Source of the DNA: Cupriavidus basilensis
Lineage (GTDB): Bacteria > Pseudomonadota > Gammaproteobacteria > Burkholderiales > Burkholderiaceae
Direction of reading: 5' to 3'
NCBI RefSeq assembly: GCF_000832305.1
Contig: NZ_CP010536.1
Coordinates: 1,798,001-1,862,000 of the forward strand
Length of the DNA: 64,000 nucleotides
The translations under genes and the position numbers were made by a program. Under the pieces are notes generated by a model. It had not been told where the DNA came from and ran no database searches. It was given only the letters and a program-made list of their open reading frames with translations. Numbering within the stretch: position 1 is the first letter of the stretch; the number at the start of each line of letters is the position of its first letter. Below are positions 42,814 through 52,400 of this stretch, piece by piece.

Positions 42814-43743
42814 ATGAACGATTCGATGATCGACCCCGCCGCCGCCACGGCGGCCCGCTTGGGCATCTCGCTCGGCCCGCTGCTGTACTACTGGCCGCGT
42901 GCCACGGTCATGCAGTTCTATGCCGAGGTCGCGCACTCCGCGGTCGACCGCGTCTACCTGGGCGAAACCGTCTGTACCCGGCGTCATGAGCTGCGCCATA
43001 CCCACTGGCTGGAGATCGCGCAGATGCTGCAGGAGGCCGGCAAGGAAGTCGTGCTCTCGACGCCGGTGCTGGTCGAGTCCGACAGCGATATTGCCTGCAT
43101 GCACCGCGTTTGCGAGCAGACAGAATATCCGGTCGAGGCCAACGACCCCGGCGCGGTCAACCGGATGCATGGACGCCCCTTCGTGTGCGGACCGCATCTC
43201 AACGTGTACCACGCGGATACGCTGGCCTGGCTGAGCGGGCTGGGCGCCGTGGCATGCGTGCCACCGCTGGAAATGGACCGCACCGCGCTGGCGGCGCTGG
43301 CGGCGGCTCGCCCGGCAGCCACGGGGCTGGAGGTACTGGTCTGGGGCCGCATGCCGCTGGCGTTTTCGGCGCGTTGTTTCACCGCGCGCCATCACAGGCT
43401 GCGCAAGGACAACTGCGAGTTCCGCTGTCTGGATTACCCGGATGGCCTGGTGGCCTCGACCGGGGAGGGCCAGCCATTCTTCACGCTCAACGGGGTGCAG
43501 ATCCAGTCCGCGACTTGTCTCGACCTGTGCGCCGAAGTGCCGGCCTTGATGGCCATGGGGATCGACTCCGTGCGTGTCAGCCCGCATGCCAGCGCCACGC
43601 TGGATGTCGTGGCAGCGCTCGCGGCACTGCGGTCCGGCGCAAGGACCACGGCATCCGGCGGCCTGCTGCCGGCGGGGGCACAGCCCAGCAATGGCTACTG
43701 GGACGCAAAGGCCGGCATCGCCTGGCAGGAGGCACACGCATGA
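42814..43743 (+). CDS. ubiV: UbiV, O2-independent ubiquinone hydroxylation (peptidase U32 family)
   Basis: 309 residues from MNDSMIDPAAATAARLGISL; the longer frame runs back into ubiU. GPLLYYWPRATVMQFYAEVA and VYLGETVCTRRHEL are UbiV-like. The four Cys ligands are in GETVC, SARC, DNC and FRC, as in E. coli UbiV. It forms a complex with UbiU. The gene follows ubiU by 79 bases and overlaps ubiT by ATGA. Confidence 0.95.
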   Translation: MNDSMIDPAAATAARLGISLGPLLYYWPRATVMQFYAEVAHSAVDRVYLGETVCTRRHELRHTHWLEIAQMLQEAGKEVVLSTPVLVESDSDIACMHRVCEQTEYPVEANDPGAVNRMHGRPFVCGPHLNVYHADTLAWLSGLGAVACVPPLEMDRTALAALAAARPAATGLEVLVWGRMPLAFSARCFTARHHRLRKDNCEFRCLDYPDGLVASTGEGQPFFTLNGVQIQSATCLDLCAEVPALMAMGIDSVRVSPHASATLDVVAALAALRSGARTTASGGLLPAGAQPSNGYWDAKAGIAWQEAHA

Positions 43744-44192
43744 TCGGCCCCAAAGCCATGCTGGCACGCCTGCACCGCGCGGTTCCGGCGCAGGCCCAGG
43801 CCTTACCCCTGGTGGCCGCGCTGGAGCTTGCGCGGCGGCGTGGCTGGCTGCAGCCACCGGCGGCGCTCGATGGCCACTGCTTCCTGTTGACGGTGGAGGA
43901 CCTTGGCCTGCAGATACGTTTTCGTTGCGCGGATGGCCGCTTCGCCGCCGGGCCCTTTGACGGCACTCCCCCGACGCTGGCGTTGCGCGCCAAGGCTGTC
44001 GATTACCTGCGTCTGCTGGGCGGGCAGGCTGATACCGACACGCTGTTCTTCCAGCGGCGTCTGGTGATCGGCGGCGATACCGCGCTAGGCCTGGAGGTGA
44101 AATACTGGCTGGACGCGGTGAGCCGGCCGGAGTGGCTGACCGGCCTGACCAGGCATCTGGCGGCGGGTGCCGTCGCGCCGCACGCTGGCTGA
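43740..44192 (+). CDS. ubiT: UbiT, SCP2-domain lipid carrier for anaerobic ubiquinone synthesis
   Basis: 150 residues from MIGPKAMLARLHRAVPAQAQ. An SCP2-like fold with LRAKAVDYLRLLGGQADTDT and LFFQRRLVIGGDTALGLEVK is typical of UbiT/YhbT, the anaerobic counterpart of UbiJ that binds lipid quinone intermediates. The start overlaps the ubiV stop. Last gene of the operon. Confidence 0.93.
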   Translation: MIGPKAMLARLHRAVPAQAQALPLVAALELARRRGWLQPPAALDGHCFLLTVEDLGLQIRFRCADGRFAAGPFDGTPPTLALRAKAVDYLRLLGGQADTDTLFFQRRLVIGGDTALGLEVKYWLDAVSRPEWLTGLTRHLAAGAVAPHAG

Positions 44193-44306
44193 TGAGGCGG
44201 CAAGGGCGGCTGGGGGAGTGGGTGGGCGCTTGTTATGCCGTCGTGCCAGACCAAGCCATTGGCTTGGCTTCAAGTGGCGCCTGGCCAAACCGCCCCCTCT
44301 AGCCAA

Positions 44307-44335
44307 CCCTCTCCCCGTGATGTGACAGGAGAGGG
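44307..44335. terminator. Hairpin between convergent ubiT and DGC-domain gene
   Basis: CCCTCTCC (44307-44314) and GGAGAGGG (44328-44335) form a perfect 8-bp stem in the 157-base convergent gap. A second palindrome, CCAAGCCA-T-TGGCTTGG, lies at 44251-44267. Either may end transcription from both sides; neither has a T-tract. Confidence 0.5.
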
Positions 44336-44349
44336 AGTCAAAGCCGTCG

Positions 44350-44799
44350 TCATTCCAGGCTGCTTTGGCGCAACTTGTCGCTCTCGGCTAATGCCGCCGG
44401 TTTGTCAGCAGGCTGGGGCGACGCATCCTTGATAGCCGACAGCGCCGACATCACGGCCTGCCAGGCCGCGCCAGCCTCCGCTTCGCTGCATTCGCCATGC
44501 TGCCGCTTGGTGGCCCCCAGGCGGTTGAGCACAAGGTGCTGGCCGGGTTCCACGCCCGTGCTGGCCAGGCAGGCTTTCACGCAGGCCAGCGGGCAGCCGT
44601 CCAGGGCCAGGATCGGGCGGCCCGAGCGCGCCACCCTGGTGAGCGCGGCAACGCCGCCGCCAACCCCGCTGATGCAGGACATCTCGGCCATCCCGCTGCG
44701 ATCCAGCCGCACGGCGAAGGTGTTGGCGAGCTGCGCCACGCTGGAGCAGCCAGAGCAGGCGTAGACGAGGGGCAAGGATGTGGTGCCAGCCTTGGGCAT
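44350..44799 (-). CDS. DGC-domain putative zinc-binding protein
   Basis: 149 residues from MPKAGTTSLPLVYACSGCSS; GGAGGT is upstream. The DGC family pattern is full: YACSGCSSVAQLANTFAVRL, AEMSCISGVGG and ALDGCPLACVKACLAS. The Cys residues probably bind zinc or another metal. The function is unknown; the family often appears in anaerobic or arsenic/redox loci. It ends the nar-mob unit. The C-terminal 35 residues are variable. Confidence 0.88.
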   Translation of the reverse strand: MPKAGTTSLPLVYACSGCSSVAQLANTFAVRLDRSGMAEMSCISGVGGGVAALTRVARSGRPILALDGCPLACVKACLASTGVEPGQHLVLNRLGATKRQHGECSEAEAGAAWQAVMSALSAIKDASPQPADKPAALAESDKLRQSSLE

Positions 44800-44849
44800 T
44801 GCGATACCTCCGGACTTGATGTGCGGTCTAAGGGAGCGTCGGAACGTCC

Positions 44850-45428
44850 TCAGGAAGCGATTGCCGACGGCTCGCATCGCGCGCTGCCCGGGGAAGCGGC
44901 AAGGCGCTCGCCACGCGGCGCGACAGCGCCGTCCAGCCCGCACAGCCTGAGAATAAAGCGCGCCACCTGGGCAGCCTGGTCGAGCGGCAGGCACGGCATG
45001 CCGATATCGAGCGGCACGTCGCTGGCCACCGCGACGATGGACGCATCGCGCGGGTAGTAGGGCGCGCGCCCGTGCGCCGGCCGGTATACCTCGATGCGCG
45101 CAATGGCTTCGCTGCGGAACCCTTCCACCAGGGTTAGGTCCGCCGGCGCCAGGCGTGCCACCTGCTCGCGCAGGGTGGGCTCCGGCGCGCCGTTCAGGTC
45201 GTGCACGATGGCGAAACGAAAGGGCGAGGCCACCAGCACCTCGCCGGCACCGGCCTGGCGAAAGCGCGCGCTGTCCTTGCCCGGCGGTTCGAGTTCGAGG
45301 GGATGGTGGCTATGCTTGATGACGTTGACGGTCAGCCCTTGCTGGCGGAACCAGGCGAGCATGGCTGTGATCAGCGTGGTCTTGCCGCTGCCCGAGGTGC
45401 CGGCGATGCCAATGATGGCGGGTTGCAT
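44850..45428 (-). CDS. mobB: MobB, molybdopterin-guanine dinucleotide biosynthesis adaptor
   Basis: 192 residues. The P-loop [10 protein letters not shown] is at residues 10-19, followed by [20 protein letters not shown] and [17 protein letters not shown], the MobB pattern. It binds GTP and helps MobA add GMP to molybdopterin, giving the bis-MGD cofactor of NarG. Cotranscription with the nar genes is likely, though a 140-base gap with nothing notable separates it from the PpiC gene. Confidence 0.94.
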   Translation of the reverse strand: MQPAIIGIAGTSGSGKTTLITAMLAWFRQQGLTVNVIKHSHHPLELEPPGKDSARFRQAGAGEVLVASPFRFAIVHDLNGAPEPTLREQVARLAPADLTLVEGFRSEAIARIEVYRPAHGRAPYYPRDASIVAVASDVPLDIGMPCLPLDQAAQVARFILRLCGLDGAVAPRGERLAASPGSARCEPSAIAS

Positions 45429-45568
45429 GACTGTTCTCCCATGAGTTGCGTCCGGGCAGGCTGACTGGCAAAGCGCGGCGTGCGTTCCAGTGGAGCGAGA
45501 TGCGTGCGCCTCCGGCTTTCCAGTGCCTGCGCCTGTTGCCTGTTGCCGGACGTGGCGGTGAAGGTTGC

Positions 45569-46315
45569 TTATTGCACCAGCGGCGTTTCGGCGCCGCCCA
45601 GGTCGATCCCTTCAATGCTGGCGCCGCCGATCAGCAGGCTTGCATACTGCTTCCAGGCGCGGTCGCGCGCCGCCGCCGCGAGGGCGCGCGCGATGGATTG
45701 CCGCACGGCATCGAACGGCAACTGCACGCCTTCGCAGCGCGCGACGACCCGCACCACGTGCAGGCCATAGCGCGTTTCAACCAGCCGGGCCAACACGCCG
45801 GGGTGGCGCGCCGCGAAGATGGCGCGCTCGAACTCGGGCGCGGTCTCGCCGCGCAACACACGGCCAAGGCGCCCGCCGCCGGCGCCGGTCGGGCAGTTGG
45901 AGCGGGCGATGGCCAGGCCGGCGAATGCCGGGGGATCGGCCTGCACCTGCGCGAGGGTGGCCTCGGCGGTTGCGCGCAGCGCATCGAGCGGGACGCGTGG
46001 CGTCACCTGGAACAGGATGTGCTCGGCCTCGACCCATTCGCCCTCGCGGAAGTGCTCCAGGTGGTGATCGTAATGCCGGCGGCAACTGGCCTCGTCCGGC
46101 TCGGGCAGCCCGACCTCCCGCTCCAGCAGGGCTTGCGTGAGTGCCTCGTCGTCGCTGTCGGGCAGTCCGAGCCGCCGCGCTTGCGCACGCACCAGATGGC
46201 GCAGGATAAGGGCAACCACGGCATGCCGGGTGGGCTCGGGCGAGCCGCTATGGTGAGCCAGTTCGCGCTCGATTTCGGCGTCTTCCAGTTCGACGCCATT
46301 GACTAACACAGGCAT
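45569..46315 (-). CDS. PpiC-type peptidyl-prolyl isomerase of the nar cluster
   Basis: 248 residues from [28 protein letters not shown] is upstream. The parvulin domain has [35 protein letters not shown] and [16 protein letters not shown]. It resembles the NifM-like isomerases that follow narI in pseudomonads and other denitrifiers. It has no signal peptide, so it is probably cytoplasmic and may help nitrate reductase mature. Confidence 0.9.
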   Translation of the reverse strand: MPVLVNGVELEDAEIERELAHHSGSPEPTRHAVVALILRHLVRAQARRLGLPDSDDEALTQALLEREVGLPEPDEASCRRHYDHHLEHFREGEWVEAEHILFQVTPRVPLDALRATAEATLAQVQADPPAFAGLAIARSNCPTGAGGGRLGRVLRGETAPEFERAIFAARHPGVLARLVETRYGLHVVRVVARCEGVQLPFDAVRQSIARALAAAARDRAWKQYASLLIGGASIEGIDLGGAETPLVQ

Positions 46316-46367
46316 TGCATTCTCCTTGCCGGGTGGGTGGACGGACGGGCGGGCGGGCGGACGGGCG

Positions 46368-47051
46368 TTAGCGGCTGCGCACCAGTTGCCAGGCGCGGCC
46401 AAGGTAGCCGATGGATCCAAAGCCGCTCCACACATGCACCAGGCGGGTGAAGGGGAAGATGACGAACAGCGAGATCCCCATGAACAGGTGGAGCTTGAAC
46501 AGCAGCGGTGCGTCGGCGATATAGCTGGCGGCGTCCCCGCGCAGGGTGACGATGTGCTGCGCCCAGGTCATGAGCTGCACCATCATGTGGCCGTCCATAT
46601 GGCGGGACGATTCAAAGATGGTGGAAAGGCCCAGCAGCAAGGTCGCCAGGATCCACAGCAGCAGCACCTTGTCGCCGGCACGTGTGACCGCGGACACGCG
46701 GGCATTGGTGAAGCGGCGGTGGAGCAGGATCAGCAGGCCGGACAGGCACATGGTGCCCATCAGGCCGCCGGCCGCCATGGCCACGCCTTGCTTGAAGCCA
46801 TGCGAGACGCCGAGTGCGTCCCAGACCGCCACCGGCGTCAGCAGGCCCGCCAGATGGCCGAAGAACAGCCCGATGATGCCGACGTGAAAGAGGATGCTGC
46901 CCACGCGCAGGTTGCCGCGATGCAACAGCTGCGAGCTGTCGCTCTTCCAGCCGTACTGTTCGCGCTCGAAGCGCGCCAGGCTGCCGAACAGGAAGACGAC
47001 CAGGGCGATGTACGGATAGATGCCGTAGAGGAATTGGTTGAGCAGGTTCAT
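46368..47051 (-). CDS. narI: Respiratory nitrate reductase gamma subunit NarI
   Basis: 227 residues from MNLLNQFLYGIYPYIALVVF; GAGGCGA is upstream. Five membrane segments are visible. His residues that ligate the two b hemes lie in LFHVGIIGLFFGH and LFKLHLFMG/TRLVHVWS. It takes electrons from quinol and anchors NarGH at the membrane. It starts 10 bases after the narJ stop. Confidence 0.96.
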   Translation of the reverse strand: MNLLNQFLYGIYPYIALVVFLFGSLARFEREQYGWKSDSSQLLHRGNLRVGSILFHVGIIGLFFGHLAGLLTPVAVWDALGVSHGFKQGVAMAAGGLMGTMCLSGLLILLHRRFTNARVSAVTRAGDKVLLLWILATLLLGLSTIFESSRHMDGHMMVQLMTWAQHIVTLRGDAASYIADAPLLFKLHLFMGISLFVIFPFTRLVHVWSGFGSIGYLGRAWQLVRSR

Positions 47052-47061
47052 GGTCGTCGCC

Positions 47062-47766
47062 TCAGCAAGCGGTGGGCATGGGCGTTGAGGTTGGCGTGCG
47101 GGTTGGTGTGCGAGTTGGCGTGATACCACGGGCGTAAAAGTGCACGGGCTGGTCGCCCGTGGGGCGCGCAGCGAGCAGCGGCTCCACGCCGTCCGCGCCG
47201 GGGCCGAGGGTCTCCAGCGCTTCGTCCATGTCGCGCACCGGCGGCTCGGTCCGGGCTTGCGGCTGCACATCCGTGAGCGTGCGCAATACGGCGAACGCCG
47301 TGGCATACGGGCTCTCGTTGCGCGCCAGCCGGTCGCCGACCGCGGCAAGCACGTGGATGGCGTCGCCCAGCAGTTGTCCGGCATGCGCGTCCTTGCCGTC
47401 TGCGACCAGCGCGCCCAGGAACTCCAGGAACAGCGGCACGTAGTCGGGCAGCTCCGCCTCGGCGGGCTCGAAGCCCTCGCGGCGGTATTCTTCGATCAGG
47501 TCGACCATCGCCTGGCCGCGATCCCGGCTCTCGCCGTGCACGTGTTCGAACAGGTGCAGCGAGTGGGCGGGGTTGCGGTCGAAGGTGGCGACGTAGTTCT
47601 CCTGGAGCTCGATCAGCGTGTTTGTCTTCAACAGATCGCCCAACGGCGCCAGCGTGGCCTGCGCCTGCGGCCATTCGGCCAGCGCGGCGTCGATTTCAGG
47701 CAGGGCGTCGAGCAGCTCCTGCTCGGGGTAGCACAGCAGGGCGCTGAGGATGGGGTAAAGCGGCAT
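47062..47766 (-). CDS. narJ: Nitrate reductase assembly chaperone NarJ
   Basis: 234 residues. MPLYPILSALLCYPEQELLD, then NYVATFDRNPAHSLHLFEHV and HGESRDRGQAMVDLIEEY, are the NarJ/NarW core. It guides molybdenum cofactor insertion into NarG and is not part of the final enzyme. The extreme C-terminus is unusual: ITPTRTPTRTPTSTPMP, encoded by a short DNA repeat, and probably disordered. Confidence 0.95.
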   Translation of the reverse strand: MPLYPILSALLCYPEQELLDALPEIDAALAEWPQAQATLAPLGDLLKTNTLIELQENYVATFDRNPAHSLHLFEHVHGESRDRGQAMVDLIEEYRREGFEPAEAELPDYVPLFLEFLGALVADGKDAHAGQLLGDAIHVLAAVGDRLARNESPYATAFAVLRTLTDVQPQARTEPPVRDMDEALETLGPGADGVEPLLAARPTGDQPVHFYARGITPTRTPTRTPTSTPMPTAC

Positions 47767-47776
47767 GGGAAGGCTC

Positions 47777-47800
47777 CTGTTCTGTTCTGTTCTGTTCTGT
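47777..47800. repeat. CTGTT tandem repeat between narH and narJ
   Basis: Almost five head-to-tail copies of CTGTT, 11 bases upstream of the narJ ATG. On the mRNA it reads AACAG repeats. The 106-base gap to narH is otherwise unremarkable. Confidence 0.85.
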
Positions 47801-47872
47801 CTGGATGGGGAAGATGCGGGTGCCGGCCGCCCCCGTTTGCCAACGGGGGCGTGGCGGCACGTCAGGCGCCGG

Positions 47873-49426
47873 TCATGACGCCGCCAAGGCCTTCTTGCGC
47901 GATTTCGGCATGTCCGCGAACATCACGCTGCCTTGCGGTTTCTTGCCGAACAGGGAGCCGTCCGACGTCCCGCCCGAGCATCCGTTGCCGAACGTGAAGC
48001 CGCAGCTCGCCTTGTCGTTGAAGCTGTCCTCCACCATTTCCTTGTGCGAGGACGGGATCACGAAGCGATCTTCATAGTTCGCGATTGCCATGATCTGGTA
48101 CATGTCCTCCACTTGCGCCGGCGTGAGGCCGACCTGTTCCAGCACAGCCAGGTCCTGCACGTCGTCCACCACTTCCGAGCGCTTGTAGGCGCGCATGGCC
48201 AGCATGCGCTCGAGCGCCTTGAGCACCGGCGCGACTTCCCCCGCGGTCAGCAGGTTGGCCAGGTACTTGACCGGGATGCGCAGGCTCTTCACGTCCGGAA
48301 TCACGCCGTTCATGCCCATGTGGCCGGCCTCGGCGGCCGACTGGATCGGCGACAGCGGCGGGATGTACCACACCATCGGCAGCGTGCGGTACTCGGGGTG
48401 CAGCGGGAAGGCCACCTTCCATTCGCAGGCCATCTTGTAGACCGGCGACTTGCGCGCGGCGTCCAGCCAGCTTTGCGGGACGCCCTGGCGCAGCGCTTCG
48501 GCCTGGACGGCCGGATCGTGCGGGTCGAGGAAGATGTCCAGCTGCGACTGGTAGAGATCCTGCGTGTTCTCCACCGAGGCGGCTTCCTGGATGCGGTCGG
48601 CGTCGTACAGCATCACGCCCAGGTAGCGGATCCGGCCGACGCAGGTTTCCGCGCAGACGGTGGGCTGGCCCGCTTCGATGCGCGGATAGCAGAACAGGCA
48701 TTTCTCGGCCTTGCCGCTTTGCCAGTTGTAGTAGATCTTCTTGTACGGGCATCCGGAGATGCACATGCGCCAGCCGCGGCATTTGTCCTGGTCGACCAGC
48801 ACGATGCCGTCGTCCTCGCGCTTGTAGATCGAGCCGGACGGGCAGGAGGCCACGCAGGTCGGGTTGAGGCAATGCTCGCACAGGCGCGGCAGGTACATCA
48901 TGAAGGTGTTCTCGAAGGTCGAGTACATCTCCTTTTGCACGTCTTCGAACAGCTTGTCCTTGCTGCGCGCGCTGAACTCGCCGCCCAGGTCGTCTTCCCA
49001 GTTCGGGCCCCATTCGATCTTTTCCATCGTCTTGCCGGTCAGCACCGATACCGGACGGGCGGTGGGCGGCGTCTGCACCAGCGGGGCCTTCTGCAGGTGC
49101 TCGTAGTCGTAGGTGAACGGCTCGTAGTATTCGTCGATCTGCGGCAGGTTGGGATTGGTAAACAGCTTTGCCAGGATGCCGAGCTTGCTGCCCTGGCGCG
49201 GCTCGAGCTTGCCGGCGGCATTGCGTACCCAGCCGCCGTGCCACTTGTCCTGGTTCTCCCACTCCTTGGGGTAGCCGATGCCGGGCTTGGTCTCGACGTT
49301 GTTGAACCAGGCGTATTCCACGCCGTCGCGGCTGGTCCACACGTTCTTGCAGGTAATCGAGCAGGTATGGCAGCCGATGCACTTGTCCAGGTTCAGGACC
49401 ATGGCTACCTGGGCGCGGATTTTCAT
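47873..49426 (-). CDS. narH: Respiratory nitrate reductase beta subunit NarH
   Basis: 517 residues. Four Cys groups for one [3Fe-4S] and three [4Fe-4S] clusters are seen: CIGCHTCSITCKNVW, CEHCLNPTCVASCPSG, CRGWRMCISGCPYKK with KCLFCYPR, and CAETCVGRIRYLG. The Trp in CRGW marks the [3Fe-4S] cluster as in NarH. It passes electrons from NarI to NarG. The start overlaps the narG stop by ATGA. Confidence 0.97.
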   Translation of the reverse strand: MKIRAQVAMVLNLDKCIGCHTCSITCKNVWTSRDGVEYAWFNNVETKPGIGYPKEWENQDKWHGGWVRNAAGKLEPRQGSKLGILAKLFTNPNLPQIDEYYEPFTYDYEHLQKAPLVQTPPTARPVSVLTGKTMEKIEWGPNWEDDLGGEFSARSKDKLFEDVQKEMYSTFENTFMMYLPRLCEHCLNPTCVASCPSGSIYKREDDGIVLVDQDKCRGWRMCISGCPYKKIYYNWQSGKAEKCLFCYPRIEAGQPTVCAETCVGRIRYLGVMLYDADRIQEAASVENTQDLYQSQLDIFLDPHDPAVQAEALRQGVPQSWLDAARKSPVYKMACEWKVAFPLHPEYRTLPMVWYIPPLSPIQSAAEAGHMGMNGVIPDVKSLRIPVKYLANLLTAGEVAPVLKALERMLAMRAYKRSEVVDDVQDLAVLEQVGLTPAQVEDMYQIMAIANYEDRFVIPSSHKEMVEDSFNDKASCGFTFGNGCSGGTSDGSLFGKKPQGSVMFADMPKSRKKALAAS

Positions 49427-52400
49427 TGCTCAGCTCCTTCCTTGGCTTGTTTTTCCACCAGCGGGCCTTCCAGCCAGTCGACCTTGTTCATCTTGCGCAG
49501 GATCACGAACTCGTCGCGGTTGCTGCCGACGGTGCCGTAGTAGTTGAAACCGTAGGCCAGTTGCGCGTAGCCGCCGATCATGTGGGTGGGCTTGGTGACC
49601 GTGCGGGTCACCGAGTTATGGATGCCGCCGCGCATGCCGCTGGTTTCGGCGCCGGGCACGTTCACGATCTTTTCCTGGGCGTGGTACATCAGGCACATCC
49701 CCTTGGGGACCCGCTGGGACACCACCACCCGCGCGGTCAGCGTGCCATTGACGTTGAAGACTTCCACCCAGTCGTTGTCCCGGATGCCGCTGGCCTTGGC
49801 CTCGGTCTCGGAGATCCAGACGTGCGGCCCGCCGCGCGACAGCGTCAGCATGCGCAGGTTGTCCGAATAGGTGGAGTGGATGCCCCACTTCTGGTGCGGC
49901 GTGATCCAGTTCAGCACCAGCTCGGTGTTGCCGTTGGGCTTGGCGCCCAGCATCGGCGCGATGGTCTTGGTGTCGATGGCGGGCTTGTAGACGCAGTTGC
50001 CCTCGCCAAAATCCAGCATCCAGCGATGGTCCTGGTAGAACTGCTGGCGCCCGGTCAGGGTGCGCCAGGGAATCAGCTCGTGCACATTGGTATAGCCTGC
50101 GTTGTAGCTGACTTCCTCCGATTCGAGCCCGGACCAGGTCGGCGCGGAGATGATCTTGCGCGGCTGTACCTGGACGTCGCGAAAGCGGATCTTGTCGTGC
50201 TCGCGCCCGGCGGCCAGGTGGGCGTGATCGCGCCCGGTGATGGCCGACAGCGCTTCCCACGCCTTTACCGCGACATGCCCGTTGGTTTCCGGTGCAAAGG
50301 TCAGGATCATCTCGGCGGCGTCGATGGCGGTATCCAGCCGCGGCCGGCCCTGGCTCACGCCGGGCTCGTCCACCGTCTTGCTGAGCGCGCCGATTTCCTT
50401 GACTTCGTGGCGGGTATCCCAGTTGATGCCCTTGCCGCCGTTGCCGTGCTTGTCGAGCAGCGGTCCGATCGAGGTGAATTTCTTGTAGATGTCGGCATAG
50501 TTGCGCTCGACCACGGTCATCGATGGTGCGGTCTTGCCGGGGATCAGCTCGCATTCGCCGCGCTTCCAGTCCTTCGGCTCGAACGGCTGGGCCAGCTCGC
50601 CCGGGGTGTCATGCAGCAAGGGGCTGCAGACCAGGTCCTTGCGGGTGCCCAGGTGGGCGCCGCCGATCTCGCTGAACTTCCTGGCGATCGCCTTGTAGAT
50701 TTCCCAGTCCGTGCGGCTCTCCCACAGCGGCTGCACCGCCTCCGACAAGGGATGGATGAAGGGATGCATGTCGGAGGTGTTGAGATCGTCCTTCTCGTAC
50801 CAGGTCGCGGTCGGCAGCACGATATCGCCGTACAGGCAGGTGGTGCTCATGCGGAAATCGAGCACCGTCAGCAGGTCGAGCTTGCCCTCGGCGGCGGGGC
50901 GCACCTTCACCTCGCTTGGCGTGATGGCGTCGGCCTCGTCGCCGAACACGGCGTTCTGGGTGCCAAGCAGGTACTTGAGAAAGTACTCGTGCCCCTTGCC
51001 CGAGCTGCCGAGGATATTCGAGCGCCAGACGAACATGTTGCGCGGGAAGTTCTCCGGGTTGTCGGGGTCGTCGCAGGCGAACTGCAATCCGCCGGACTTC
51101 AGTTGTTCGACCGTATAGGCCACAGGGTCCTTGCCTGCCGCGGCGGCCGCGTCGGCCACATCGAGCGGATTGCTGCTCAACTGCGGCGCCGAAGGCAGCC
51201 AGCCCATGCGCTCCGAGCGGGCGTTCAGGTCCAGCAGCGAGAGATTCTCGTACTTGGCCTTGTCGGCGGTCGGGGCAAGGATCTCGTCCACGGCGAGCTT
51301 TTCGTGGCGCCACTGGCTGGTGTGGCTGTAGAAGAACGAGGTGCCGTTCATCTGGCGCGGCGGGCGCGACCAGTCCAGGCCGAAGGCCAGCGGAGCCCAG
51401 CCGAACTGCGGGCGCAGTTTCTCCTGGCCCACGTAGTGGGCCCAGCCGCCGCCGCTCTTGCCCACGCAGCCGCACATCATCAGCAGGTTGATGATGCCGC
51501 GGTAGATCATGTCGTTGTGGTACCAGTGGTTGAGCCCGGCGCCGACGATCACCATGCTCTTGCCCTGGGTGCGATCGGCGTTGTCGGCGAACTCGCGTGC
51601 CACCTGTATCACCAGGTGGCGCGGCACCGTGGTGTGCTTCTCCTGCCAGGCCGGCGTGTAGGGCACATCGTCGTCGAAGGATGTGGCCACGTTGTCGCCG
51701 CCCAGGCCCTGGTCCACGCCGTAGTTGGCCATCTGCAGGTCATAGACGGTGGCCACCAGCGCGCTGCTGCCGTCCGCCAGCGTGATGCGCCTGGCCGGCA
51801 CGCGGCGCTTGAGCAGGGCATCGTGCTCCGCGCCGAAGTACGGGAAGCCGACCTCCGCCACCTCGTGCTCGGCCGCCATCAGCGAGAGCAGGGGGTCAAG
51901 CGCGTGTCCGCTGCCGCCGTCCTTCATTTCCAGGTTCCAGCGGCCTACCTTCTCGCCGTCGTTGTGGGCGGCCTCGCCCCAGCGAAAACCGATGCTGCCA
52001 TTGGGGGCCGCAAAGTCGCCGCTGGCGCTATCGATGACCAGGGTCTTCCATTCCGGGTTGTTGGCTTCGCCGCGGGCGCCGGCCAGGTGGGAGGCGCGCA
52101 GGAAATGATCGGGGACCAGCGTGCCGCCGTTGTCGCGCAGCAGCACCAGCATCGGCATGTCGGTGTATTGCCTGATGTAGTCGCGGAAATAGGCAGAGCG
52201 TGCGTTCAGGTGGAATTCCTTGAGCACCACATGGCCCATGGCCATGGCCAGGGCGGCGTCCGTGCCTTGGGTGGGGGTCAGCCAGATATCGCCGAACTTG
52301 ACCATCTCGCCGAAGTCGGACGACACGGCCACGGTCTTGGTGCCCTTGTAGCGGACTTCGGTATAGAAGTGCGCGTCCGGGGTGCGCGTCTGCGGCACGT

